DNA of 64,000 nt, from NCBI GenBank assembly GCA_963781775.1, contig CAWAHE010000028.1, positions 1 to 64,000 on the forward strand. Direction: 5' to 3'. The notes under the pieces were generated by a model, which was given only the letters and a program-made list of their open reading frames with translations, was not told the DNA's origin and searched no databases. The first letter of the stretch is position 1, and the number at the start of each line of letters is the position of its first letter. The translations under genes and the position numbers were made by a program. The stretch comes from CAVSRC01 sp963781775. Its GTDB lineage: Bacteria; Pseudomonadota; Alphaproteobacteria; Rhizobiales; Kaistiaceae. Positions 17,368 through 27,015 of this stretch are shown here, piece by piece.

Positions 17368-18093
17368 CTATGATCCCAACCAGCGAGCGTAGGCTTGAAT
17401 ATCAATCATCGGCACAGTGCCGCTAAATTGCAGTTGCGAAATAAGGTTAAATAGAAATGCAGTTGCCGGCCGTCCGCCGCGAGTAAAGCTGTACTTCTCG
17501 TTGCCTAGTTCGTAGTGAAAATGCCCTTGGGCGGCGACGCAACCAAAATCTAGCCGGCCGTCGCCCAGGTCAACAGCGAGCGCAGCATCCAAAGGATCAC
17601 CAAAGGGTGGGCTCCAATCGCTTTCAAAGGCCAAGACGCCGCCGAGGATCGGAATGAGAGACTTCGGGGGAAAAGTGCCCCCAGCATGCGGAATAGGCAA
17701 GCTAGTTCGATGCAGCCGCCGAACGCTTGCAACTTTCTTTTGCGCGTAATGTACTAGCCCTGCATTGATTGTTTGCTTCGCCTCGAACACGGCGTAAACG
17801 CTCTCTGCGGGAAGTATGTTTTGACCCTCGTATTTGAAGATAAAGGGCGAATACTGGCGATCAAACACTACAACGTCGATCTGTTCGCTGAATGCTCCGT
17901 TGCTGTCAACAACATGCGCAGAGGCAGCCTGATACCGCTGCGGCAGGTACGACTGAAGCAACTCAAGCCAAACATTTTCACTTGCGTCGCCCTTGGTGCC
18001 CGGATGGCTGAGCGTTCTGCGTGAAATTTCAAGTCGATTTTGGATGTCGTCATGTAGTCCGGCCAAAAGTTTTGAGAGTGACCACTGTGTCAT
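17368..18093 (-). CDS. nucC: NucC, cyclic-trinucleotide-activated endonuclease effector of CBASS
   Basis: A 241-residue protein, the same length as E. coli NucC. The restriction-endonuclease-like active site is intact and at matching positions: Asp73 in QIDVVVFD, and Glu104 and Lys106 in AVFEAKQ. Other family blocks are HPGTKGDASENVWLELL near the start and SGTVPMIDIQAYARWL at the end. Characterised NucC trimers bind cyclic tri-AMP, pair into hexamers and degrade double-stranded DNA, killing the infected cell. Start at ATG 18093 gives the family N-terminus (TQWSLSKLL). It lies 19 nt after the CD-NTase gene and closes the operon. Its base composition is visibly less GC-rich than the core genes, consistent with transfer. 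Confidence 0.95.
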   Translation of the reverse strand: MTQWSLSKLLAGLHDDIQNRLEISRRTLSHPGTKGDASENVWLELLQSYLPQRYQAASAHVVDSNGAFSEQIDVVVFDRQYSPFIFKYEGQNILPAESVYAVFEAKQTINAGLVHYAQKKVASVRRLHRTSLPIPHAGGTFPPKSLIPILGGVLAFESDWSPPFGDPLDAALAVDLGDGRLDFGCVAAQGHFHYELGNEKYSFTRGGRPATAFLFNLISQLQFSGTVPMIDIQAYARWLGS

Positions 18094-18112
18094 GTCGACC
18101 ACTCCAGAACTT

Positions 18113-18997
18113 TCACGAAAGGGGAAAACGATCGCCGAAAAGCTCGCGGTATTTCCGCAACGCATCACCGTTGCTGCCCCCGCGAGAAAGTTGGATAGCT
18201 TCGCGGATCATGTGGTGAGCTCGGGTCAACGCCTGCCGGGCCGCCGCACACTCGGAGGCGTTCATGGCATCGCTGACAGGCGGGCCTAGCCCGGCAGGAT
18301 CAGGCCAATTGTCGTCGATGCGGTCGGCCATCGTCGCGAAGAACGACATGAATTCGTAAGGGAAATCGCCGCCGAATGGAGGATGCAAGACCTCTAGCGC
18401 CATGACCTCGATCAGGAACGACGGCTTGACGATCTTGTCCTCGGCGCGGTTCCAGCTCTTCGCCATGCGCACCATGCCCTTCCACTCACCGCTGAACGCC
18501 TCATTGGCAGCGGTCGCCTTCTCGGCATGAATCTTGGGATTGGTTTTGGTCCAGCCCTCGGCGGTCGCTGTGTCGGGAATTTCGTAGTGGTCTGACTTAC
18601 TAAAGGCAGGAACTACATCGAAACTCATGACGCGCTCTTCGTCCTCGCCGTCGGGAAATCCGACGGTGACCGAGCGGCGCTGCTTGCTCACATTGGCGCT
18701 GCTGTATTTCTGGGCCAACACCTTCTCCACATCGTTCAGCACGATCGAGGGGTGCTTATCGTTGCGGTATTTGGGCCGCTCGTCGTCATGAAACACACAG
18801 AAAATGTCCACGTCCTTGAGCGGCTTAGTCTTGGTCCAGCGCCGGTACGAGCCCGTAAGGAAATCGTCGTCGATCTTGAAAGATTCGTCCATCAGCGCCC
18901 GGATTTCCTTTTGGCGGCGCGAAGCGTCGTCCTGTTCCTTCTGCGTGAGTTCAAGATTGCTCCGGAATTTGCGGAAGGCTTCGTTCGGCGTGAGCAT
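18113..18997 (-). CDS. CD-NTase (cGAS/DncV-like nucleotidyltransferase) of type III CBASS
   Basis: A 294-residue signalling synthase. The nucleotidyltransferase core is intact: Gly49-Ser50 in LTGSYRRWT, metal-binding Asp62 and Asp64 in KDVDIF, and the third Asp127 in MSFDVVPAF. A helical C-terminal half ends in YRELFGDRFPL, a tail shared with clade D enzymes, although clade C cannot be excluded by eye. Next to NucC it is expected to make cyclic tri-AMP when bound by an activated HORMA protein. ATG 18997 overlaps the HORMA stop codon by 1 nt (TGATG), so translation is coupled. Confidence 0.94.
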   Translation of the reverse strand: MLTPNEAFRKFRSNLELTQKEQDDASRRQKEIRALMDESFKIDDDFLTGSYRRWTKTKPLKDVDIFCVFHDDERPKYRNDKHPSIVLNDVEKVLAQKYSSANVSKQRRSVTVGFPDGEDEERVMSFDVVPAFSKSDHYEIPDTATAEGWTKTNPKIHAEKATAANEAFSGEWKGMVRMAKSWNRAEDKIVKPSFLIEVMALEVLHPPFGGDFPYEFMSFFATMADRIDDNWPDPAGLGPPVSDAMNASECAAARQALTRAHHMIREAIQLSRGGSNGDALRKYRELFGDRFPLS

Positions 18998-19497
18998 CAG
19001 CGACTCCAATACGCGGTTTGCGCGGAAAGCCCGTTGCCGCCAACCGTCGCACCGACGGCGTACCGCTTGAAGCCTTCGGTCGAGCGAAAACCGCACGGCC
19101 CCCAGCCATCGACAGCGGTGTAGCCTGGCTTGTTCTTCACCTTGATATCGTAGAGACAAGCTGATGGGACCAAACCGTGCTTGGTGATAGCGTAGCGGAC
19201 CGCGGCGGTATCGACCCACAACGACGAGCCGTCGCCGACGGAAGCGTACTGGATTTCGAGATCCCAACGTGTCACGAAATCGCCGGTCGTCGGGTCGTAA
19301 ACCTCCAAGGTGACGCGCTCAAGTTCGTGGTTCCCCAACCACGTGGAGATTGCGTTCTCGTAGCTTGCCCAGTCGTTCGTCAGCTTGGCGGGGTCGAGCC
19401 CGATGTCGCGAATGATCTCCTTCAGGGTTAGCAACAGTTTCGCGGTGACGTAGGTCACCGTGTAGGCGTAAGAAATGACGAAGGTAGACGTGCTCAT
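18997..19497 (-). CDS. cap7: Bacterial HORMA-domain protein (Cap7, HORMA family 1)
   Basis: A 166-residue protein matching the bacterial HORMA family 1 pattern: STSTFVISYAYTVTYVTAKL at the start, IRDIGLDPAKL, HELERVTLEVYDP, and the C-terminal safety-belt region GFRSTEGFKRYAVG ending in GLSAQTAYW. In characterised type III CBASS, HORMA changes from open to closed state on binding a target peptide, and the closed form activates the CD-NTase. ATG 19497 overlaps the preceding stop by 4 nt (ATGA) and its own stop overlaps the CD-NTase start by 1 nt, so stoichiometric expression is likely. Confidence 0.93.
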   Translation of the reverse strand: MSTSTFVISYAYTVTYVTAKLLLTLKEIIRDIGLDPAKLTNDWASYENAISTWLGNHELERVTLEVYDPTTGDFVTRWDLEIQYASVGDGSSLWVDTAAVRYAITKHGLVPSACLYDIKVKNKPGYTAVDGWGPCGFRSTEGFKRYAVGATVGGNGLSAQTAYWSR

Positions 19498-19967
19498 GAC
19501 TTCATGAACTCCGCCGAGTTGATGCTCATCGATGAAGCAGCCGCAGCCTTCGGTTCCCCGTCAGCCACGTCCTCATCCATCGCGCGCACCGTGATCCGGC
19601 TGGTGGCGCTGGCAAGCTTCGCCTTGCTCCACGCGACATCCTCGGGCAGGCACGGGATGGACATCTTCCAATCGCCTTCGGTGGGCGACTTGGGCAACTG
19701 ATCTTCGTTCGCGTCTTCCTGGGTGATCGCGTCTTCGTCGAACAGGCAGTAGACGCGCACGCGCGGTCCGCCGCCCCAGACGACGATTGCGGCATCCTTG
19801 GTTGCCTCGGAAGCGATGGACGAACAAGCCACCCCGGCCGCCAGTGCAAGCTCCTTGCGGGCGGGGCCGTCGGGATCGGACGCGACCAGTTCGACAATCT
19901 TGGCCCAGGTCTCAGTTGCTGTGCGCACGGGAGTCGAAGCCACGCGCCGAGCGACGACTGTGCTCAT
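19494..19967 (-). CDS. Second HORMA-associated CBASS protein (HORMA2/HORMA3-like, possible closure-motif donor)
   Basis: A 157-residue protein encoded between the AAA+ ATPase and HORMA genes, with 4 nt overlaps on both sides. It has a compact N-terminal domain (ARRVASTPVRTATETWAKIV), an acidic middle (RVYCLFDEDAITQED) and a low-complexity Ala/Asp-rich stretch leading to a terminal peptide SMSINSAEFMKS. Two-HORMA type III CBASS operons, such as that of P. aeruginosa ATCC 27853, encode a partner whose tail is captured by the other HORMA protein, and this gene fits that place and size. The HORMA fold here is inferred, not read directly from a motif. Confidence 0.75.
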   Translation of the reverse strand: MSTVVARRVASTPVRTATETWAKIVELVASDPDGPARKELALAAGVACSSIASEATKDAAIVVWGGGPRVRVYCLFDEDAITQEDANEDQLPKSPTEGDWKMSIPCLPEDVAWSKAKLASATSRITVRAMDEDVADGEPKAAAASSMSINSAEFMKS

Positions 19968-20896
19968 CGGGTCTTCTCCATGGTCACGCGCTCGGCTTGC
20001 GCTTGTTGCACCGCCGTCAGCACGGCCTCGGCGGTCAGGCCTTCGGGGTGGCTGGCGATCTGCTTGTTGTGCGCAAGCGCCGACAACACAGTCTTGCGGA
20101 TGCGCCGGGCATCGAGCCCCACGGCCAGCGCCGCTGCCTTGGCGACCAGCGGAGCAGTCCGCAAAGGCGCGAGCTTTGGGTAGACCTGGATAAGCCGGTC
20201 GAGCGTGTCGAGTAGGATAGCCTTGCACGCTTCGGGCGTCGGCAGGTCGATGGTGACAACCAGGTCGGCGCGCGAGGAAAAGGCCTCGTCAATCGCGCCC
20301 GCGAAGTTGCTGGTGGCGATGAAGAGAAGCTGTGGATACTCGGCGGCGAGTTGGTCGAGCTGCGTGAGCACCGCGTCGGTTGCCCGGTGCACGTCCACTG
20401 GATTCGCTTCCATGCTCATCTTGCGCCGGTCGGCGGCCAGCGTCTCGACCTCATCGAGCAAAACGATGCACGGTCCGTTTGACGACTCTTCCGCCAGCAC
20501 GGTACCGAGCAGATGCGAGACGGCCTGCTGCGTCTTGCCGTGCGCGGCGCTTGCGAGCCCGTGAGGATCAACCTCGACGAAGGTGAAGGAACTGGACAGC
20601 GACGCGGCCGTGCGGGACGCAAGGCCGCGCGCAAGCGAGGTCTTCCCGGTGCCCGGCGGGCCGACGAGCAGTATGATTCCGTGCAGCGGCAAATGCACCT
20701 GCTGAAGGCGGGGCCGCGCGGTGAAATTCAACACCGCCTGCGCCAGCACCCGATCCTTAAGACCGGGAGGCAGAATGATGGACTCCCACACACCGTCGAA
20801 TTCCGGGTCCGGGAGCGTGCGGACGTCGTGAATGCCCTTCTGGTCGGACGCCCGCCGCCGCGAACGAACAAAGTCAGTAGTCGTCGAAGGCCGCAT
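19964..20896 (-). CDS. cap6: TRIP13/Pch2-like AAA+ ATPase of type III CBASS (Cap6)
   Basis: A 310-residue AAA+ protein. Walker A is GPPGTGKTS (residues 79-87), Walker B is IVLLDEVE with Asp148-Glu149, followed by the sensor-1 segment LFIATSNF and a C-terminal small domain with LDARRIRKTVLSA (sensor 2). In this system class the ATPase unfolds closed HORMA and so shuts off the CD-NTase in uninfected cells. ATG 20896 is preceded by GGAGG 6-10 nt upstream. It is the first gene of the operon; its TGA overlaps the next ATG by 4 nt. Confidence 0.94.
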   Translation of the reverse strand: MRPSTTTDFVRSRRRASDQKGIHDVRTLPDPEFDGVWESIILPPGLKDRVLAQAVLNFTARPRLQQVHLPLHGIILLVGPPGTGKTSLARGLASRTAASLSSSFTFVEVDPHGLASAAHGKTQQAVSHLLGTVLAEESSNGPCIVLLDEVETLAADRRKMSMEANPVDVHRATDAVLTQLDQLAAEYPQLLFIATSNFAGAIDEAFSSRADLVVTIDLPTPEACKAILLDTLDRLIQVYPKLAPLRTAPLVAKAAALAVGLDARRIRKTVLSALAHNKQIASHPEGLTAEAVLTAVQQAQAERVTMEKTR

Positions 20897-20960
20897 CGGC
20901 GCCTCCAAAAAGATATGAACGCAAAGCAGATGGGGGCGGCGGCCTGTCACACAAGCGGTA

Positions 20961-21029
20961 GGGGCAAGAAAAATTTTGGCCCCAATATATTGACTCCACC
21001 GCGATGATGTGATTTGCGCCTAATTAGGC
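20961..21029 (-). promoter_or_regulatory. AT-rich presumed promoter of the CBASS operon with two dyads
   Basis: This is the most AT-rich stretch around the operon. It contains a perfect 12 bp palindrome GCCTAATTAGGC (21018-21029) and a hairpin with GGGGC/GCCCC arms around AAAATTTT (20961-20983), about 65-130 nt before the ATPase start. No convincing -35/-10 pair could be fixed. No CapW- or CapH-type repressor gene is present. Confidence 0.4.
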
Positions 21030-21096
21030 ATAAGCCGAGTCGTTTCAGCTTTCGGTTGCGCCAGGCGGAGTTGGCCTAGCCACAATCCACCGACTA

Positions 21097-21251
21097 CTTC
21101 GCGGCTTCCGTGAGCGGCTCAGGTTCCCGGTCAAGCCGGGCAGTCTCTCCCGCAAGGGAGAGGTTACCCCCCTCCCGAAATCGCTTGCGATTTCGACCTC
21201 CCCTCAAGGGGGAGGTTGGGAGCAAGCGTTAGTTATCCAGGAGGCTTCCGG
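21097..21251. repeat. rpoD 3'-end fragments and palindromic repeats
   Basis: Two pieces resemble the end of rpoD. 21097-21123 matches 21271-21296 with a few changes (shared core GCTTCCGTGA-CGGCTC). 21229-21240 repeats the terminal codons (TTAGTTATCCAG versus CTAGTTATCCAA at 21255), giving a second SLLDN-stop beside SFLDN-stop. Between them lie palindromic repeats at about 21140-21215 (CTCTCCCGCAAGGGAGAG and ACCTCCCCTCAAGGGGGAGG). The arrangement may mark the boundary of the CBASS insertion. Confidence 0.5.
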
Positions 21252-21254
21252 CTT

Positions 21255-23340
<2,086 letters not shown>

Positions 23341-23464
23341 GCACTTCTCCGAACGGGGCAGAAACGCCGGCCTGCCTCCGGTGTCCGCCCGAAACCCCTG
23401 AAAACCTTCCCAAATCCGTCGCGCCGGGCCCTGTTCCCGGCAGGGCGCCGCGGCGCCGAACCTA

Positions 23465-23470
23465 ATTATA
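23465..23470 (-). promoter_or_regulatory. Consensus -10 hexamer upstream of rpoD
   Basis: The minus strand reads TATAAT exactly, about 125 nt before the rpoD start and inside the dnaG-rpoD gap. The -35 region is weak (GTTAAG at a 15 nt spacing), so this is a candidate housekeeping promoter giving rpoD transcription independent of dnaG. Confidence 0.45.
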
Positions 23471-23529
23471 CCGTCTTAAGCCACGCTTAACCGTAACGGG
23501 CAACACCCGGCGGCCGTCGCCGACCCCGT

Positions 23530-25461
23530 TTACAAGACCCTCGCCTGCCTGCCGGAGGACGCCCCGAACCCGTCGATCAAAGCCTCGGTCCCCTCGCCGT
23601 TCGCCAGCTGGTTCTGGATATCGACCAGACGCGCCAAGTTGGCGTCGCTGGGCTCGTTTGCCAGCGCCGCCTCGGCTTCCTTTAGGTCTCTATGTAACGT
23701 CCGCTTGCGCCGGTGCAAGGTCAAAGCCTGGTGCCAGCCCTCCTCCGCATCGGCGTCGGTGGCCGCGGCAAGCGCGTTCCACTGGCCCATGGTCTGAAGC
23801 TGGGCGGACAGGCGCTCGACCAGGGGCGCGAGGCCCCGCGCGGCGAGCGCCTTGGCGAGTTCGCCGGCATCCTCCGCCTCGCCATGGGCGACGATCTCCA
23901 GCACCCCGTCGCGCAGCCGGTCGAGGTCGCCGTGGCTGAATTCGAGGTGGGCGAAATCGTCGAGATGGCGGGCGAGCAGCGCCGGGTGGTTCACCATGGT
24001 CATCACCAGCACGATCTCGCGGAAGGGCAGCGTGGCGCGGCCGGCGAGCATCTGGCTGCGCCGCAGACGGTCCGAAACCGGGATGCCGGAGGCGAGCGGT
24101 CGCACGGGCGATGGAAAACGCGGGTCGCGACCGCGGTATTCACTGCGTGGACGGCGGTAGTTCGGCGACGTACCGGACCGTGCGTCCCGCTCGCGCGGGC
24201 CGAAGAAGGCCGCGATGCGATCAGCGAAGGCTTGGCTGTAATGACGGCGCACACTCTCGTCTGCGACGGACCGCGCGATCTCGCGCAGGCGCGCTTCCAG
24301 CGCGGCGCGGCGCTCGGGCGTGTCGAAAACGCCGGAATCCGTCTCGCGGCCCCAGACCAGATCGACCAGCGGACGGGCGGCGGCGAGGATCGCCTGCATG
24401 GCGTCGGCGCCGCTGGCGCGGATCAGATCGTCGGGGTCGAGGCCCGGCGGCAGCAGCGCGAAGCGCAGGCTCTTGCCCGGCAGCAACAACGGCATCGCCA
24501 GATCGGCGGCGCGGTTGGCAGCGCGCAGTCCGGCGGAATCGCCGTCGAAGCACAGGATCGGCTCGTCGGCCATGCGCCACAGGATCTGAAGCTGGCGCTC
24601 GGTGAGCGCGGTGCCGAGCGGCGCGACGGTGTGGGCGAAGCCGGCCGCCACCATGCGCACGACGTCGACATAGCCTTCGACCGCGACGACGGTGCCAGCG
24701 TCGTGGGCGGCGTGACGCGCGGTAGCGCCGTTGTAGAGGAGCGCTCCCTTGTGGAAGAGCTCGGTCTCCGGCGAGTTGAGGTACTTGGCCGGCACATCGG
24801 CCGACAGCGCCCGGCCGCCGAAGGCGACGATGCGCCCGCGAAAATCGGTGATCGGAAAGATGACGCGATCGCGGAAGCGATCGAAGGAGACCGGGACATT
24901 CTCCGAAACCAGCAGCCCGGCCGCGATCATCTGCTCCTGCGGGATGTTCTTGCCGGCGAGATATTCCTTGAGCGCGGAACGATCCGGCGGCGCGTAGCCG
25001 ATGCGGAACTTGCGCTGGAGGTCGGGTCCGATCTCGCGTCCGTTGAGATAGCCGCGCGCCGTCGCGCCGGCGCGGCTCTGCAGCGCGGACTCGAAGAACT
25101 GGGTGGCGAGTTCCATGACATCGTAGAGCGTCGCGCGTTCCTTCTCGCGCTGCTCTGCCTGCGGATCGCGCGCCGGCATCGGCACGCCGGCCTCACCGGC
25201 GAGCCGCTCGACCGCCTCGGGGAAGGTCAGCCCCTCGGTCTCCATGAGGAAGGTGAAGATGTCGCCGTTCTTGCCGGCCGAGAAATCGAACCACTTGCCC
25301 TTGGTGTCATTGACGAAGAAGGACGGCGTCTTCTCGGCATTGAAGGGCGACAGGCCGGCGAACTCCCTGCCCTGCTTGCGGAGCTTCACGCGCTTGCCCA
25401 CGACCGCCGACGCCGGCAGGCGGGCGCGGATTTCGTCGAGGAAGGAATCGGCAAAGCGCAT
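23530..25461 (-). CDS. dnaG: DNA primase DnaG lacking the canonical zinc ligands
   Basis: A 643-residue primase that lays RNA primers at the replication fork. Order of domains: N-terminal CHC2-type fold (about 1-100), the catalytic core with the TOPRIM segments VAVEGYVDVVRM and CFDGDSAGLRAANRA, and a C-terminal DnaB-binding helical region. In the N-terminal domain the positions equivalent to the four zinc ligands read Ser38, Asn41, Asp59 and Ala62 (GLSPFNAEKTPSF; WFDFSAGKNGD), so zinc cannot be bound in the usual way. My recollection is that other Hyphomicrobiales share this. ATG 25461 gives the standard MRFADSFLDEIR start. rpoD follows. Confidence 0.95.
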   Translation of the reverse strand: MRFADSFLDEIRARLPASAVVGKRVKLRKQGREFAGLSPFNAEKTPSFFVNDTKGKWFDFSAGKNGDIFTFLMETEGLTFPEAVERLAGEAGVPMPARDPQAEQREKERATLYDVMELATQFFESALQSRAGATARGYLNGREIGPDLQRKFRIGYAPPDRSALKEYLAGKNIPQEQMIAAGLLVSENVPVSFDRFRDRVIFPITDFRGRIVAFGGRALSADVPAKYLNSPETELFHKGALLYNGATARHAAHDAGTVVAVEGYVDVVRMVAAGFAHTVAPLGTALTERQLQILWRMADEPILCFDGDSAGLRAANRAADLAMPLLLPGKSLRFALLPPGLDPDDLIRASGADAMQAILAAARPLVDLVWGRETDSGVFDTPERRAALEARLREIARSVADESVRRHYSQAFADRIAAFFGPRERDARSGTSPNYRRPRSEYRGRDPRFPSPVRPLASGIPVSDRLRRSQMLAGRATLPFREIVLVMTMVNHPALLARHLDDFAHLEFSHGDLDRLRDGVLEIVAHGEAEDAGELAKALAARGLAPLVERLSAQLQTMGQWNALAAATDADAEEGWHQALTLHRRKRTLHRDLKEAEAALANEPSDANLARLVDIQNQLANGEGTEALIDGFGASSGRQARVL

Positions 25462-25882
25462 GGGGGCAAGTGATTCGTTTTGGTCGCGGCGGTGCGTGAC
25501 CATACTCCATGGCGGAAGGGTGGCGGGGAACTGCGGTGGGCGAAGGGGCCGGAGGGCGAACTAAGGCGGAGTTCTCCTAGTTATCCACAGGGCGGGCGCG
25601 GTGTGGCGTATCCAAGTCGAGCAACACAAGAAGAAACGCGCCCAAGCGCCGCCGCCGACTCGTCATTCCGGCCGCCCCACCCCCTCCTGGCTGCGCCAGC
25701 GATTTCGCTTTTCGCGAAATCGGGGCTTCGCCGTTCTCCCCTGCTCCTGGGCTTGACCCGAGGAGTCTGCCGGGCATCCTCGGTTGGCATAGCCATGACG
25801 AATGCGACTGGGGCTGGTTTCACGCCCTCACACATTTGCTCGCAGAGGTATTGGGCCATTTCGCGCAGCAGGACACACGACC
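25462..25882. other. Intergenic region between dnaG and a divergent methyltransferase
   Basis: About 420 bp with no gene. It holds the dnaG promoter region, a consensus DnaA box at 25581-25589 and a palindromic repeat zone at about 25680-25745 (GCGATTTCGCTTTTCGCGAAATC). Read-through translations are low-complexity. Confidence 0.5.
25581..25589 (+). promoter_or_regulatory. Consensus DnaA box upstream of dnaG
   Basis: TTATCCACA matches the consensus DnaA-binding nonamer exactly and lies 120 bp before the dnaG start. It is a single box with no visible cluster, so a replication origin is not suggested; coordination of primase expression with initiation is possible, as is chance. Confidence 0.4.
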
Positions 25883-26983
25883 ATGGCTGTTGACGACCGC
25901 AACGAAGCCACCGCCGGCATGGGAGGCAAGGGCGACTACGATCGCCACTCCGAAGCCCAGCGTCAGGCGATGGAGGGCCAGGTGGCGAGGCTCCGCAACG
26001 CGGTCCGCCATCTCGACCTGACGGGTCCGGCGCTGCGCATCATGGACTATGGCTGCGGACCGGGCCGCACATCGATGGCGGCGTTTCATACGATCCTGGC
26101 CGAGCTGCGGCGGCGCGACGCCGACATTCCGGTCGTCACCGTCCACAACGACCAGATCGGCAACGACTGGAACGGCCTCTTCGCCAACATCGCCGGACCC
26201 GACGGCTACCTGCACGAGATGAGGCACATCCGCGTCGAAGCCTCGATCGGCAGCTTCTTCGAACCCGTCGCCGCCACCGGCTCCGTCGATCTCGGCGTCT
26301 CCTTCGCGGCCTCCCATTGGCTGAGCGGCAGCGTTCGGATCGCCTCGCCGGGCAGCCTTTTCTTTTGCGACTTGCCCGAACCCGCGCGCAGCGCGGTCGC
26401 CGCGCTGGGCGCCCGCGACTGGACGGACTTCCTCAGGCGGCGCGCCGACGAGCTGAAGCCGGGCGGCTGGCTCGTCGTCGATGGATTGTCCTCGGTTCCC
26501 GATTCCGGAGACCCGAGCGGGTTGCGCGCGGGCGGACGCGGCCTCTACCGGGCGTTCTGGCAGGTGGCCGCGGCGCTGGCCGGCGAAGGACGCATCGACC
26601 CCGCCCTGCTCGAGACGTTCGTCTTCCCGATCTACTGCCGACTGTCGGAAGAAGTCCGCGCGCCGCTCGAGCGCGAGACGGACCTGAAGGCGGCCTTCGA
26701 AATCGTCGAACTGGCGAACGCGCTTCTGCCCATGCCTTACGAAGATGAGCTCGCCAGGACCGGCGACGTCGCGGCCTATGCTGCCGGCTACGCCGGCTTC
26801 GCGCGTGCATTCGCCGAGTCGACGTTTCGCAGCGGGCTGTTCGAGGGCTCGGCATCCGACGCCGGCAAAGTCGATGAACTGGCCGACGCATTCTTCCGCC
26901 GGCTACAGGACCTCTTCGCCGCCGAGCCCGGGCGTCACGCCTTCGACCATCAGGTCATGACGCTCGTCCTGAGGAAGCGATGA
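25883..26983 (+). CDS. SABATH-like (methyltransferase family 7) SAM-dependent methyltransferase
   Basis: A 366-residue protein resembling the SABATH carboxyl methyltransferases best known from plants. SAM-binding motif IMDYGCGPGRTSM near residue 50, then the family block HNDQIGNDWNGLFANI, the active-site strand ASIGSFFEPV, and FAASHWLSGSV at the position of the plant SSYSLHWLS motif. The C-terminal part keeps LKPGGWLVVDGL. Plant relatives methylate carboxyl groups of small acids; the bacterial substrate is unknown. ATG 25883 starts the conserved N-terminus. It stands alone, divergent from dnaG. Confidence 0.8.
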   Translation: MAVDDRNEATAGMGGKGDYDRHSEAQRQAMEGQVARLRNAVRHLDLTGPALRIMDYGCGPGRTSMAAFHTILAELRRRDADIPVVTVHNDQIGNDWNGLFANIAGPDGYLHEMRHIRVEASIGSFFEPVAATGSVDLGVSFAASHWLSGSVRIASPGSLFFCDLPEPARSAVAALGARDWTDFLRRRADELKPGGWLVVDGLSSVPDSGDPSGLRAGGRGLYRAFWQVAAALAGEGRIDPALLETFVFPIYCRLSEEVRAPLERETDLKAAFEIVELANALLPMPYEDELARTGDVAAYAAGYAGFARAFAESTFRSGLFEGSASDAGKVDELADAFFRRLQDLFAAEPGRHAFDHQVMTLVLRKR

Positions 26984-27015
26984 GGCAAGCTCTATCGGCA
27001 CCGCTTGGACCCCGG

